A stretch of DNA of 64,000 bases from Trogon surrucura (GCA_020746105.1 CM036617.1:162510912-162574911), one strand, 5' to 3'. Positions 12,103 through 24,929 are shown, counted from the first letter of the stretch. Made by a program: numbers and translations. Notes: generated from the letters alone by a model not told the origin.

Positions 12103-12795
12103 CGAGGTACAAGAGGAAGGAAAATCCCTGCCCGGCCTCCATCACCTGCCCGGTTGCCCCTGCGAAACAGGTATGGGGCTCTAGACAATGAGAGCCAGGC
12201 CAAGGAAGAGTCAGTGGAGGGTTCACCCATAGGGCTGTCTAGTCACTCGGATACACGTGTTAGGACTTCTTCATCTAAGAAAAAAAGGAGGGTAATTATA
12301 ATTGGAGACTCCCTCCTGAGGGGAACAGAGGGCCGTGTCTGCCGCCCAGATCCGACTCACAGGGAAGTCTGCTGCCTCCCTGGGGCCCGAGTTAAGGATG
12401 TTATCAAGAAGCTTCCTGGTCTGGTCAAACCCACAGACTATTACCCTCTGTTGGTTATGCAGATCGGTAATGATAAGATAGTAGAGAGACGGCCAGAAGC
12501 AATCAAAAGGGACTTTAGGGCACTGGGGCGGATGCTAGAAGGATCAGGTGTGCAGGTTGTGTTTGCCTCTATTCCTTCAATTATGAGGAAAAACAGTGGT
12601 AAGTGTGACAAAGTGCAGCAGATTAATACTTGGCTAAAGGGGTGGTGCCAGCGGTCTAGCTTTGGATTTTTTAACCATGGGGAGATCTACAGGGCACCTG
12701 ATCTACTGAAACAAGCTGGGGTTCCAATGGCACAAGGGGAAAAAAGGATCCTTGGTCACGAGCTGGCGGGACTCATAGAGCGTTCTTTAAACTAG
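12100..12795 (+). pseudogene. CR1 ORF1 C-terminal part with SGNH/GDSL esterase domain
   Basis: The frame is open from the 5' junction to TAG at 12793-12795, with no ATG in the retained part. The 213 residues counted from the TTG at 12154 show an Arg/Pro-rich leader with NRYGAL, a basic KKKRR, then an SGNH-type esterase. Block I is IIIGDSLLRGTE (Ser at residue 53), the block II Gly lies in CCLPGARVKDV, and block III is MQIGND (Asn 106). The C-terminus is KRILGHELAGLIERSLN. Where the family has the Asp-x-x-His of block V just before this, the sequence reads AGVPM (residues 188-192), so both catalytic residues appear replaced. The N-terminal part of ORF1 is lost by truncation. In CR1 elements ORF1p binds nucleic acid and carries this esterase; its exact role is unsettled. 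Confidence 0.88.
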
Positions 12796-15737
12796 ATATG
12801 AAGGGGGATGGGGTTATAGCTGGGATTGCAGCGGGGCAGTGCTCTAGAAATTATGAGGACCGGGTGGCCTCCCATCCCCCTAGGGTGAGATCAGTGTGCT
12901 CAGCTTGCTCCCTGAAATGCTTATACACCAATGCACGCAGCATGGGGAATAAGCAGGAGGAGCTAGAAACCTGGGTTCGGGCAGGAGATTACGATCTGGT
13001 GGCAATTACAGAGACATGGTGGGACAGCTCACATGACTGGAATGTGGTCATGGGTGGCTATGTCCTTTTCAGGAAAGACAGGCCAGCCAGGCGAGGTGGT
13101 GGAGTCGCTCTTTACGTGAAAGAGCAACTACAATGTCTTGAACACCATCCAGGCATGGAAGAGGAGCAAGTTGAGAGTGTACGGGTTAGAATTAAGGGGC
13201 AGGTTGGCAGGAGAGATACTGTTGTGGGTGTCTTTTACAGGCCACCAGGTCAGGGTGAGGAAGTCGATGAGGCCTTCTACAGGCAGCTGAGAGTGATCTC
13301 ACAATCACAGGCCCTGGTTGTCGTGGGGGATTTTAACTTCCCTGATATTTGCTGGAAGGACAACTCAGCCAGCCAGCCACAGTCCAGGAGGTTCCTCCAG
13401 TGCATCGATGATAATTTTCTGATGCAAATGGTGGAGGAGCCGACTAGGAGAGGAGCACTGCTGGACCTCATCCTCGTTAACAAGGAGGATCTGGTTGAAG
13501 CAGTAAAGGTTGAGGGCTGCCTTGGCTGCAGTGACCATGAAATGGTGGAGTTCAGGATCTCATGTAGCAGAAACAAAATAGCAAGCAGAATTGCAACCCT
13601 GGACTTTGCCAAGGCAAACTTTGGATTTTTCAAGCAATTACTAGAGAAAATCCCATGGGCAAGGCTGTTTGAAGGTAAAGGGGCCCAAGATAGTTGGTTA
13701 GCGTTCAGGGACTGCTTCTACCGTGCTCAAGATCAGAGCATCCCGACACGTAGGAAGTCAAGGAAGGGAGCCAGGAGACCTGCGTGGCTAAACAGGGATC
13801 TGCTGGGTAAGCTCAAGTGCAAGAGGAGAATTTACAGCTCTCGGAAGGCGGGGCTGGCCACTTGGGAAGAGTGTAAGGCTGTTGTCTGAGGATGTAGGGA
13901 GGCAACTAGGAAAGCAAAGGCCTCCCTAGAATTGAACCTGGCGAGAGGGGTCAAGGACAACAGGAAGAGCTTTTTCAAATACGTGGCAGATAAAACTAAC
14001 ACCAGAGGCAATGTAGGCCCACTGATGAATGAGGTGGGTGCCTTGGTGACAGAAGATACAGAGAAGGCAGAGTTACTGAATGCCTTCTTTATCTCTGTCT
14101 ACTCTGCCGGAGGCTGTCCTGAGGAGCCCCGTTCCCCTGAGGCCCCAGGGGAAGTCAGGGCAGTGGAGGAGTTTGCTTTAGTCGATGAGGACTGCGTTAG
14201 GGACCAATTAAGCAATCTGGACATCCATAAATCCATGGGTCCAGACGGGATGCATCCACGGGTGCTGAGGGAGCTGGCTGATGTCATTGCTAGACCACTC
14301 TCCATCATCTTTGCCAAGTCTTGGGAGATGGGAGAGGTGCCTGAGGACTGGAGGGAAGCAAATGTCACTCCAGTCTTCAAAAAGGGCAAGAAGGAGGACC
14401 CGGGTAACTATAGACCGGTCAGCCTCACCTCCATCCCTGGGAAAGTGATGGAACGACTTATCCTTGGTGCCATCTCAAGGCATATCAGGGATAAGAGGGT
14501 CATTAGAGACAGTCAACATGGCTTCACCAAAGGGAAGTCGTGCTTGACTAACCTCATAGCCTTTTGCAAGGATATAACAAGGTGGATAGATGATGGCAGA
14601 GCAGTGGATGTGGTCTACCTTGACTTCAGTAAAGCATTTGACACAGTCTCCCACAGCATCCTTGCTGCTAAACTGAGAAAGTGTGGTCTAGACTCTCGGG
14701 TAGTGAGGTGGACTGTGAACTGGCTAAGGGGAAGAAGCCAAAGAGTTGTGGTCAATGGGGTGGAGTCTGGTTGGAGGTCTGTATCCAGTGGAGTCCCTCA
14801 AGGGTCGGTACTGGGATCAGTATTATTCAATATATTCATCGATGACTTGGATGAGGGACTAGAGAGTACTATCAGCAAATTTGCTGATGACACCAAGCTG
14901 GGAGGAGTGGCTGACACACCAGCAGGCTGTGCTGCCATCCAGCGAGACCTGGACAGGCTGGAGGGTTGGGCGGGGAAAAATTTAATGAAATATAACAAGG
15001 GTAAATGTAGAGTCTTGCACCTGGGTAGGAACAACCCCAGGTTCCAGTATAAGTTGGGGAATGACTTATTAGAGAGCAGTGTAGGCGAAAGGGACCTGGG
15101 AGTCTTGGTGGACAGCAGGATGACCATGAGCCAGCACTGTGCCCTTGTGGCCAGGAAGGCCAATGGCATCCTGGGGTGTATTTGAAGAGGGGTGGTTAGT
15201 AGGTCAAGAGAGGTTCTCCTTCCCCTCTACTCTGCCCTGGTGAGACCCCATCTGGAATACTGTGTCCAGTTCTGGGCCCCTCAGTTCAAGAAAGACAGGG
15301 AACTGCTGGAGAGAGTCCAGCACAGGGCAACTAGGATGATTAAGGGAGTGGAGCATCTCCAGTTTGGAGAAGAGGAGACTGAGGGGTGACCTCATTAATG
15401 TTTACAAATATATCAAGGGTGAGTGTCACGAGGATGGAGCCAGGCTCTTCTCGGTGACAACCACTGATAGGACAAGGGGTAATGGGCTGGAACTGGAACA
15501 TAAGAGGTTCCGCTTAAACTCGAGAAGAAACTTCTTCTCAGTGAGGGTGACGGAGCCCTGGAACAGGCTGCCCAGAGAGGTTGTGGAGTCTCCTTCTCTG
15601 GAGACATTCAAGACCTGCCTGGACACGTTCCTGTGTAGCATAATTTAGGCATTCCTGCTCTGGCAGGGGGATTGGACTTGGTGATCTTTCGAGGTCCCTT
15701 CCAATCCCTAACATTCTATGATTCTATGATTCTATGA
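12103..15737 (+). mobile_element. Long CR1 retrotransposon (3.6 kb; partial ORF1, complete-length but broken ORF2, 3'UTR, tail)
   Basis: This is the longest element in the window. It starts inside ORF1 directly after the tail of the preceding CR1, keeps the esterase part of ORF1, the ORF1/ORF2 junction, all of ORF2 and a 3'UTR containing CTCTGGCAGGGGGATTGGAC, and ends ATTCTATGATTCTATGATTC. Full-length CR1 is about 4.5 kb, so roughly the 5' UTR and first part of ORF1 are missing, the usual 5' truncation. Only two in-frame stops and one small deletion interrupt about 3.5 kb of coding sequence, so it is fairly young. It lies antisense to LARGE1. A close relative of its 3' end is at 59713-60141. 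Confidence 0.96.
12798..15648 (+). pseudogene. CR1 ORF2: APE endonuclease plus reverse transcriptase, broken by two stops and a 35-base deletion
   Basis: ORF2 begins two bases after the ORF1 stop (TAG AT ATG). The endonuclease (about residues 38-255) keeps its residues: N45 in YTNARS, E72 in TETWW, Y147 in FYRPP, D178 and N180 in GDFN, D223 in LDLIL and SDH at 245-247. A TGA at 13887-13889 interrupts the linker in frame; the same frame then runs on to 15182. The RT has [10 protein letters not shown] (about 14616-14642), SGVPQGS (about 14789) and an intact FADD at 14880-14891. A second in-frame TGA is at 15183-15185. Near 15360 about 35 bases present in sister copies are missing, which shifts the frame; the C-terminus continues in the new frame to TAG at 15646-15648. 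It cannot make full-length protein. Confidence 0.93.
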
Positions 15738-17717
15738 AATGCATATAAACACGAGCTGGGGGCACAGAGGATGTGATATTTTTGAAGGGAACAGATAGTG
15801 AGTCACATACCAAAACAACAATTCCCACAGTTTTCAGTATCTTGACTTAACCCATCTTCCTCCTGAATACAACAAAAGCCATGAGTCCATGAACTAGTTT
15901 TGTTCATGGAATAATTTTCTTCCCTCCATCTCCTGACAGTGGTCTTCAATTAAAGCCTGCAATGATGAAGCTCACTGAGATTGACAGAGGAAATAAAAGG
16001 AAAGAAACCACTGAAATGCATCTTCAAAACCAGATTATTAAATGTCCCGCAGACATCGGTGCGAGTGACAGCCGCCAGAGCTTAGTGAAAAAAGAGAAGC
16101 GGAAAATTAAACTTCTCATTGGGCCTGATGATGATTAATATCTCTTCTCTGATGAGCTGAAACTGCTTAATCTTTGCTATTAATATCAAATCACTGAGGT
16201 GCAAGTATGGTAGCTGAAGAGAAAGAGGACATATGAGAACGTTCAAAATTGAGGAGAGGAGAAAAAGACAAAAATAACTTTTGCTCTTAAATCTTCTAAA
16301 GTAGGAAACTCGGAATGAAGCTGAGAGTCACCATCAACAGCTCTGAAATCAGGTTACTTTGAGGCAGCTCTTGGGCAAACAAAGTACCATTTAAAGGAGA
16401 TAAATAGCAGATTTCAATCATTTGGTTAAAGGCATTTGCATTCTACAGGAAGACTATTTAACTCATCTCCATTCAAGTGTACGTGAATAAGCAACTAATA
16501 CCCTCAATCAACTCAAATATGTTAGGTAACTGTTATTTTCAGATTTGCTCACCTCTTGTCTATATTGGCAAAGCTTTAAAGAGAGTTAGTTGGAGTTCCT
16601 TGGAAACGAATGTAGCTGTGCAGACAGATTTTCATACTTGCTTCCTATAAGAATATTCTACAAAATGTAACCTCTCTGTTGAGATTTTTACCTTAAACCC
16701 TTGGGTTTGTAATGCACTGAAGCAAGAGATGAAATAGCTAAATCCATTATAGTTAATACTCCTAGAAAACATTCTGTGTGTATTACATTTTCAGACCAAA
16801 AGAAACCTCTGTTAAAGTCAGCGTAGACTGCTTGAGAAACACGTTATAATAGTTTGATTAGTGAAGAATAAAAAGCAGACTTTTAGAGCACCCATTCATC
16901 TGAAAACATTATTCCTGCACAAGTTAACAAGCAAAATCATGGAGTTATATGAAATTGAATCCAATGACAGGCAGGAGATTTACTGATTGTGAAACATTAA
17001 AGCTGTGCTATGAGTTCAATATGATTCTAGAATACTAAATGCCTTATTGGTATGAAAAAAAATGGAAGAGACATCTCCCATTTCTTAATGCTGTAAAGGT
17101 ACCTTGTAAATACGGTACAGTGATTTTATGTTTCATTTGGAGAATCAAGATTGCAAGATTGATAAAATGTAAGTTTATAAGCCCTGATCTCATGAACAAC
17201 TGGCTGTCAAATCAGTGCTCAAATAAATCTTGTTTCTTAAATTTAGTAATTCTTAACTTGCAGTTGAATCTGTGTTTGATATGATCCTTTCTTAAGGATT
17301 ACTTTTCACAACTGCAAAGGTATAGTAATCTGGAGCCCAAAACAAAGAATCTGTTCAGGAAATTATTATTTTTTTGGCCTGGGCTGGCAACTGATCATCC
17401 TGATAGCTGCTTTCTATTAACTGTGGTAAGGTTAGTAATTATCCCACACATTTATCTCTTTTTTTTTAACAGCTCTTTTAAAGAGCTATATCTCTTTTTT
17501 TAAAAAACTCTCATCCAGAGTTCTCAAAGTGTTATTTCTTGCAGTGCATTTTATGTGCTACAATATCTCATAGTCATGATCACTTACTTTGCACAAAACT
17601 GAAACCATTAAAAAGATCTTTTTATTATTTTTTTTTCCTCACCTACTTCTCATCTTTCATTTCCTATCACAAAGCCAGGAAAATCCAGACAAGGATTGAA
17701 GTATGTATTTTTGAAGA
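15738..17717. other. Unassigned intronic sequence
   Basis: About 2 kb, AT-rich, with only chance short frames. A small inverted repeat (AGCTCTTTTAAAGAGCT, 17471-17487) is the only structure noted. Confidence 0.5.
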
Positions 17718-17800
17718 AGGTGGAATAATTTACTCAGAGATGTGCTAGAATCTTCCACCAGCTTTAAAACCAAGTTCAGAAATCCGGCTAGAAGAAAAGC
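17718..17800 (+). mobile_element. Ancient CR1 ORF2 remnant
   Basis: One frame reads WNNLLRDVLESSTSFKTKF, which mirrors the W-N-x-L-P-R-E-V-V-E-S motif followed by FKTxLD in the CR1 ORF2 C-terminus. No tail is visible. It sits immediately 5' of a younger CR1 on the same strand. Confidence 0.55.
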
Positions 17801-17810
17801 CTTGGTGTAT

Positions 17811-18224
17811 GAAGATGATTGGGAGATTAGAACATCTCTCTTATGAGGAAAGGCTGAAGGTCTTGGGTCTTTTCTCTGGAGAAGACTGAGGGGGGACACT
17901 ACCAATGCTCATAAATACTTAAAGGGTGGGACGGGGCCAGTCTTTTTTCAGTGGTGCCCAGTGACAAGGCAAGAGGTAACGGGCAAAAACTTGAACATAG
18001 TAAGTTCCATGTAAACATGAGGAGGAACTTCTTTACTTTGACGGTGACAGAGCACTGGAATAGGTTGCCCAGAGAGGTTGTGGAGTCTCTGTCTCTGGAG
18101 ACATTCAAAACCTGCCTGGAGACCATCTTGTGCAACGTGTCCTAGGTGATCCTGCTCTGGCAGGGGAGTGGGACTAGATGATCTCCAGAAGTCCCTTCCA
18201 AGCCCTGACATTCTGTGATTCTGT
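17811..18224 (+). mobile_element. CR1 3' fragment (ORF2 C-terminus and tail)
   Basis: Starts GATGATTGGGAGATTAGAAC, includes the CTTATGAGGAAAGGCTGAAGG block and the frame ending in [20 protein letters not shown], and finishes CCTGACATTCTGTGATTCTG. The 3'UTR (CTCTGGCAGGGGAGTGGGAC) places it with the copies at 1870 and 63430. Confidence 0.92.
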
Positions 18225-21200
18225 ATCTAGAAGGCATGGGTCAGATGTAGGAATTACCAGCCAGCATTATTCCATCAACTCTACAATATAATACAATCTG
18301 TACTATGCAACATACTAGAGACACTGATTGCTAACAGTCCCTCTTATGGTAAAAAAACTACAAATCTTCACAAGACAACGAAACATCGGTATCCATTCTG
18401 TGTGATTTTTGCCAATTACATTCTGAAACACAAATTAAAAGAGTGATGCAACTTCTCTAGGAGCCATGTACTGACATGTAAGGAAGGAAAGATGAATGAT
18501 AAAATAGGAAATATATAAAAGGAAGAAAATGGTGAGGAGGAACACAACTGCCTTTGGGTGTATTTTTTTAAACTCTGTTTAATCACTTAATAAACTGATA
18601 GCATTTTCTTGTTTTTTATTCCAGCAATTTCTTCAAGCCCTTTTCATCACATAAGAATATTTCTAACTTATTAGCTATAGCTTCATTTCAGCTCCAGAAA
18701 TAATCCTCTCTATACTACACGAATGCTACGTAACATTCTTCGATATTAAACTACACCATGACAACCTCAATCCTGTGTCTAGTGAGCCAAATGAAGATGC
18801 TATTGTAGCATCAACAGCCGTAGATGCACTGGGTTTAATCTACTTATGAACAATAATCACTTTGAAGATGTAGGGGTCCAGGCTTCACTGCTTAGAAAAC
18901 AGTGAGCAAGCTGACCAGGCTTTTTGTGCTTTTCACAGTGGCTCACCGCTACCCCTAACGGGACGTGGGCTCGCTCAATTAGAGCCAACACAAGCACATC
19001 TGACTGCACTACAATCACACTTCCAGTTCATTTTGTAAATACACATTCTAGGTTTCTCATCTCAGTTCCCTAACGTGTTAAATCCAATCTCACAAGATAT
19101 TCCAGGTGTCTGAAAGTGTACACTGGTGACGGTGATTTCATCGGGCATCTACCAAGGTTCAGGAATCATATGCAGAGAGCAGACCATGCATCTTTTCTTT
19201 AGAATCGGTAGAGGCCTGTGATTACAAGCTGACTGGAAAAGTATCTCATTATGAAACACTTCATTTAGACAGCAATATATTTTAACTAGGCCCATAAATT
19301 TTTAATACTTTTTTTTTTTTAAGAAAAACAGATAAATGTAACAAACAGAAACACGTTCTGTTACAGATTGTGAACTGAACCTAGGAAAATGAGATTAATT
19401 CAACTTTTTTTTTTGTAATTTCAACTTCGCTATTCCCAGTTCTGTCTCCTAATTACAGATTTCTGCAAGCTCTGACATTCTGCAATTTAAAAACTAAACA
19501 GAGTTATAAAGAAAAAAAATAAAGGAGGTTCAAATCCTTAACGTTTACATCCTGGACTTTTGACTTGTGTTTCACAGAACTGTGGAGGAGGACAGTCATG
19601 CTACAGTTTAGAGAAAATGATGACAGCGGGATAGCTGAAATGGCTTGAACATTGTTAAACTGAAAGAGAATTTTGGGCAAAAAAAACAAATAATCCTCCA
19701 GGTCATTATTTTTTTCTCCTGTTTTTGGTATCTACAAAGTTGACTGAACAAAGATGACTACGGTCAGGCCGTATTTTTGAAGTTAGCTGTTCATTTCACT
19801 CAATTGTCCAAGGATATGTAGATACATTTAAAAAAATCTCTGATATTCAGGTCTCAAAACAAGAATTGCAGATGGCAAACCAACACAAGACAGGTGAAAA
19901 ACCAAGGAAAGGAAATAACTACTCAGCTGAAGAATTCAATTCAAAAAGTTGGAAAACGGTAAGAAGGGAATAAAGATATATGTTGAAGATACTGGTATTC
20001 TTAAGCTAAGCGTACCTAAAACACATCCACCCAATATCAGGATATTAACCTTCACAGTTGCTTTTCGTAAACCATGATAGAACATTATCTGCAGAACATC
20101 AGAATGACCATATATGATGTGTGAAGTACTTCTTCAAATTTATTTTTAACTTGACTCCTTCTCCTTCTGGTATGGTACACATTTAAATAAACATTCAAAA
20201 TACAGTTTGCAAAAGTACTGGAAGACACTACAGATGCAATTGGCTAACAAGGAAGATTCTGATTTCAGGAGTCTTGATCTGAAAAAAAACCTGCACAAAT
20301 TTTAAACACAAAAACCTCACAAAAATAAAATAAGTTAATTGCTCTGAGTTAACGGAAACATTCCCCAGAATCAAAATATTAAATTTACATTTCAATCTTT
20401 CAAAAAAAGATTGATTTCAAATTACTTTTTCTCATCCTGTACGTATACACTTGTTGACCTGCTTGCCTGTTTCCCCCAAAGCTCATTGGTTAATTTCAGA
20501 TTACTTTGTGAGAAGGAAAGAAGTCAGAGGTTACAAAGCTTCTACAAATGTCAGGAACACACAGCAAGAGATATGCTATACATTTTACTATTAAGAAATA
20601 CACTGCAGCATGAGGTCAAGATTTATTTAGATACCAGGAGACGCATATGGGAGCTAGGTTTTATCAATGCCCTAATTGTAGGAAAAGCAACTTCAACATC
20701 AATCAGCTACACGACATCAATCACAGCAAGTCAGGCTACATTAGTTCCAGCACTCAAAGAAGGTCTGGTGTACTTATAAACTGCACATTTTGTTTCAAAA
20801 AGCCAAGCACTAGATCGTAAGGATTTGACTTTTAAAAAAAAAAAACAAAACAAACAAACCAAGACATTTAAGCTCATCTTGCTTTTCTGCAGAAAAACAT
20901 ATTTTGACTATGAAATTAGTGAGTACCTATCTTTAGAAAAGGAAAAGAGGAACACTCAGAAATAGTTGTCCTCCTGCTGGTCTTCCATGCAGCCCTAACA
21001 GAATTTAGGCATCCAGATGTCCCTTCTTCTTGGAAGAAATTTGCTCACCTCTGCGTAATGCAACTTTTATAGACTGTTTTTCCCAGAAGATTGCTCAAAG
21101 AATGAGTAAGACAAAGGTGAAACAAAAACCTTGAGAAATCCCACAGATTACATTCAGAGTAAATTGCAGTTCCAAGGAAGCTGGCAACTTATTCCTGCTC

Positions 21201-24175
21201 AAAAAAATTCCTTTCCATTCTGACCTTTATGTTTCTGCCAGAAATGACAATCTAAGAGCTGATTAGAAAAAGAAAGCCAAGACAAAACCGGTAGACGTGT
21301 TTAGAAATAAAAAAAAAAAACCCACATTCCATCCAATCAAGAGATGTATAAAGAGGAAAGAAGGTAAGGCTACAGCTTACGTTACTTTCATGAGAAAATA
21401 AGCATGTACTTAAGAAAATGAATGTTAAAAGAGAATGTGTGTGTCCTGTACTGGAATTCGAGAGAGCCACGTGGACTCACTTTCATTTGGCACAGCACAC
21501 TGACAAAAGAAGCGGCCGTTGCAAGCTTCAAGGCATTTCCCGAGATGATAAAATATTAGTTTAAGGATGTGAATTCTCAGCCAGCTAAGAAACAGCACTG
21601 ACACCAGCATTTAGGTGTTGAGATGTTCGGCAGTTAAGGATAAAACTGTTCCTCACTTACTCCACAGTTTGACCTCCATATTCTCATGAACATGTATTTT
21701 GGCTCACATTCCTTACCTAAAGTCATTCTTGTTTTGCCACAGAAACTACTTCAAATCTCCAGTCACTGCTCACTGTCAGACTATTTGTTTAATATAATGG
21801 AGAGTAGAACTCTTTTCATATTCACTCGTTAATTTTATTTTCCTAGACGATGGACAGATAAGGGTTCTCACGTCTGTAAAATAAAATCTAATTGTGGGGA
21901 TATTGACTTGTAAACTAAAGATGATCAGAGAACCTCAGGTTCCACAGCAGGGACCTTCTGGCCAACAGCATACTTGAACCAAAATTCACCAGTTCTCTGT
22001 ATATCCAAATCATAAGGGCTTCACAGAAAGACAAGTTTTCCAGGATAAAGCAACAAAACTCAGCATAAGCCTGAGGTTTTTACAATCATGACTGATTATA
22101 CTCTTGTAGGCTCACCAGCAAAATCTGCAAGCACACTTAAGAAGGCATCTTGACTGCAGCTGCGATAGAGGTGCGTGAGAACTCTGAGCATATCTCCTAA
22201 AAACCGGTAAGAAGAAAAGAGTAAACCACAACCATTTACTCCAGAATAGAGAGGTACACAGAAACAGCTTTTATGAAGGGGTTACCATGAAGCAAATATT
22301 AACTAAAACACATCTCCTGTAAACCTGGTGAGACACCCATCACAGTAACATCCTTACTATATGCAGAGGCATCCTTTACGGAACAATTTTCTCAGAACTT
22401 TATTAAAAAGACTGGATCAATACATAGGTTGAAACTTCTACTTTAAAGGGACACTGGATTAAGCTTTCTTGTTTAATTCTGTTGAGACACACAGCAGATA
22501 AAATTCAGGCAAACTGAGCAAATCCTAATGAAAAAAGCAATTTTAGATTTTGTCCCTTTCTGATTACATTGTCTGTGAAGGGATTATTTTCTGATGTTTG
22601 CTCATCAGTTGCAAGTGTCTGATCGACATTTTAGCAATTAATTATTTGTTTGCCGCTTCCTATGAGCAACTTACTGCAAGCATTAAAAATTCAGGCAGTT
22701 TCCATCACCCACATAGATCATGTGATAAACTTTTGGCACTTAACTGGATAAAGCTGAACTCCCAGAATCAGTTTTCTGATTCAAGTATTCACAAATATGA
22801 TTTCAAAATCTGCTTCCCATGAATATTAAAACTGGATATTCATTGTTTCTGTAGACAGTCTTCCCAATTAACATATTCACTAGAATATTTATGGAAAGCA
22901 TACACAAAAAGAGTGTGAACAGCATCAAAGTGCATCCATTTAAATACTAAGATGAATATTTGCAGCCTTCCTTCATTTCACTTTATTGTATTTTATGAGG
23001 TGTTTGCCCAACTCTGGTTTCAATCATGTCTCTACAGATTACTTGGGACTAAAATATACTGTCAGAGAATGATAGTTGCCCAACACTAGAGTGACAAGAG
23101 GACAATCAAGGCAAGCAAGTCCCAGGAAAGCAGGCAGGCTGTTCTTCAAATGATATCCCAGCAGTTAAGAAAAAAACAGAGTCAACATCTTGCTCCCTCA
23201 CAGACTCCCTACATGATCTCACGCAACTTCTCAAGTTTTCATCTGAAGGTTACACTACTGACTCTTCCTTTACTAGGTTGTTTAAATACGTTCTACACAG
23301 GAGCTCTACACAGACACTTTAGGGCTTTCAACCTCAAGCAGATCCATCATGCAGAAACTCAAAGCGTATTTTCATCCTGTCAAAAAACGAAGGTGACTGT
23401 GAATCTGCTGAGGCCACAAAGCCACAGTGGACAATTTTTGAGGAATCAGTAAACCAGAGAGCATGTGTCAAATTACAGTTCCAAGTCTCCATTTTAGATG
23501 ACCTTTGTGGTAAAGGGGACAGAAAACTGCTGCATATAGCTTGGAGAATGATGCTATTTCTGGAGCTAATGTTGGTTAGTGAAATTACTGTTTTCTTTGT
23601 AATGAAAATTCATCATATATTATTTTATCATTTCCTCTTCCCTGCTTTAAATGCACTCCGCCCTTCATACTCTATTACCTTGGCTTTTGAATGCAATTTA
23701 AGAATATTGGAACAATTAGCTTTTTCATTCAAAGTAACTGATAACTGAAATTATGCTGTCCTTTTGCATTATTAAAAACAACAGTCACCAGCTATGTTCA
23801 AAGGCTATACAATATTCAAAATCCTCTTTAATATTCTAGTTCATAACCTTAATAGGCATTTATACACAATTAAAGAGTCTGTTAATATCTGTTGCTGTTG
23901 CAGGTTGGGTAATGCCACCTCCAATGAACATTCCAAAGGAGAGGTCTTACTGGTGATGTCTGAGTGACAACTGTGAAGCAGCAGATTGCAATTTACTTCC
24001 TGACAAGAGTAATAAAACCCAAAATGAAACAAAATTCTGTCCTAAAGAACTACAAACTCTTTAAAAAGCAGAATATGGAAACTGGCTACATCAGGGAATA
24101 GTTTATACTATGGATTCACTAAAAATGAGTTTATAAAGGGTTTCTGAATGTGATCCCACTGCCATGCTATGGCAA
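18225..24175. other. Unassigned intronic sequence
   Basis: Nearly 6 kb without a gene or identifiable repeat. The longest open frame (20411-20779, plus, 122 codons) has no recognisable domain and no coding-like context; I treat it as chance. Confidence 0.5.
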
Positions 24176-24639
24176 ATCACAGAATCATCAAAGTTGGAAA
24201 GGACCTCTAGAGATCATCTAGGCCGACTGCCCTGCTGAAGCAGGATTGCCTAGAGCACATCACACAGGTTTGCATCCAGTCAAGTTTTGAATTTCTCCAG
24301 AGGAGATTCCACAACCTCCCTGGGCAGCCTGTTCCAGTGCTCTGGCACCCTCACAGTAAAGAAGTTCCTCCTCATGTTCAGATGAAACTTCCTTTGTTGC
24401 AGCTTGTGCCCGTTGCTTCTTGTCCTGTCACTGGGTATTACTGAAAAAAGTCTGGCTCTACCCTCCCTGCATCCGTCCTTTAGGTATTTATAAATGTTTA
24501 TAAGGTCTCCTCTCAGCCTTCTCTTCTCCAGGCTAAATAGTTCCAGCTCTCTTAACTTTTCCTCGTAAGAGGGATGCTCCAGACCCCCAATCATCTTTGT
24601 TGTCCTCCACTGGACTCTCTCCAGTAGTTTCCTGTCTTA
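24176..24639 (-). mobile_element. CR1 3' fragment (ORF2 C-terminus and tail)
   Basis: Starts with the tail complement ATCACAGAATCATCAAAGTT. On the minus strand it encodes [20 protein letters not shown] through [13 protein letters not shown], and stops at AAGACAGGAAAC. One of the minority of CR1 copies in the same orientation as LARGE1. Confidence 0.93.
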
Positions 24640-24867
24640 ACTTCAGTTCTTGGGTATAAACACATGGATGAGTAATGTAATTTCTAATTACATTAAGAAC
24701 ATCCAGTCTTCAGACACGGAACCGCAAATATCAGTACTGAAGAGAGCTATTTGATTCTAGAGCCCTGAAACACAAAAAAAAACCCACAAAGAATTGCATA
24801 GAATACAGAACAAGAGCACAACATTTTTTGCTATGACAACTCAGCTAGCTCAACATTTTTAGTTTAG

Positions 24868-24928
24868 TGAGTAAAAGACTGAGAGGTGATTTGACTACTA
24901 TGTGTAAGTACCTTCACATGGAAACATG
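24868..24928 (+). mobile_element. Small ancient CR1 remnant
   Basis: AAAAGACTGAGAGGTGATTT followed by TAAGTACCTTCACATGG resembles the 'EKRRLRGDL...YKYL' region of old CR1 families. It precedes a different CR1 piece that starts further 5' in the element, so it is probably a separate insertion. Confidence 0.45.
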
Positions 24929-24929
24929 C

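Noticed and set aside
12154-12156. TTG as a genuine start of CR1 ORF1
   Set aside because: The frame is open upstream to the insertion junction, so this is a truncated reading frame, not an initiation site.
17471-17487. AGCTCTTTTAAAGAGCT inverted repeat as a terminator or hairpin RNA
   Set aside because: Eight-base arms in AT-rich DNA of an animal intron are common by chance.
20411-20779. 122-codon plus-strand frame
   Set aside because: Composition is like surrounding AT-rich intron and no domain is visible; expected by chance in 64 kb.
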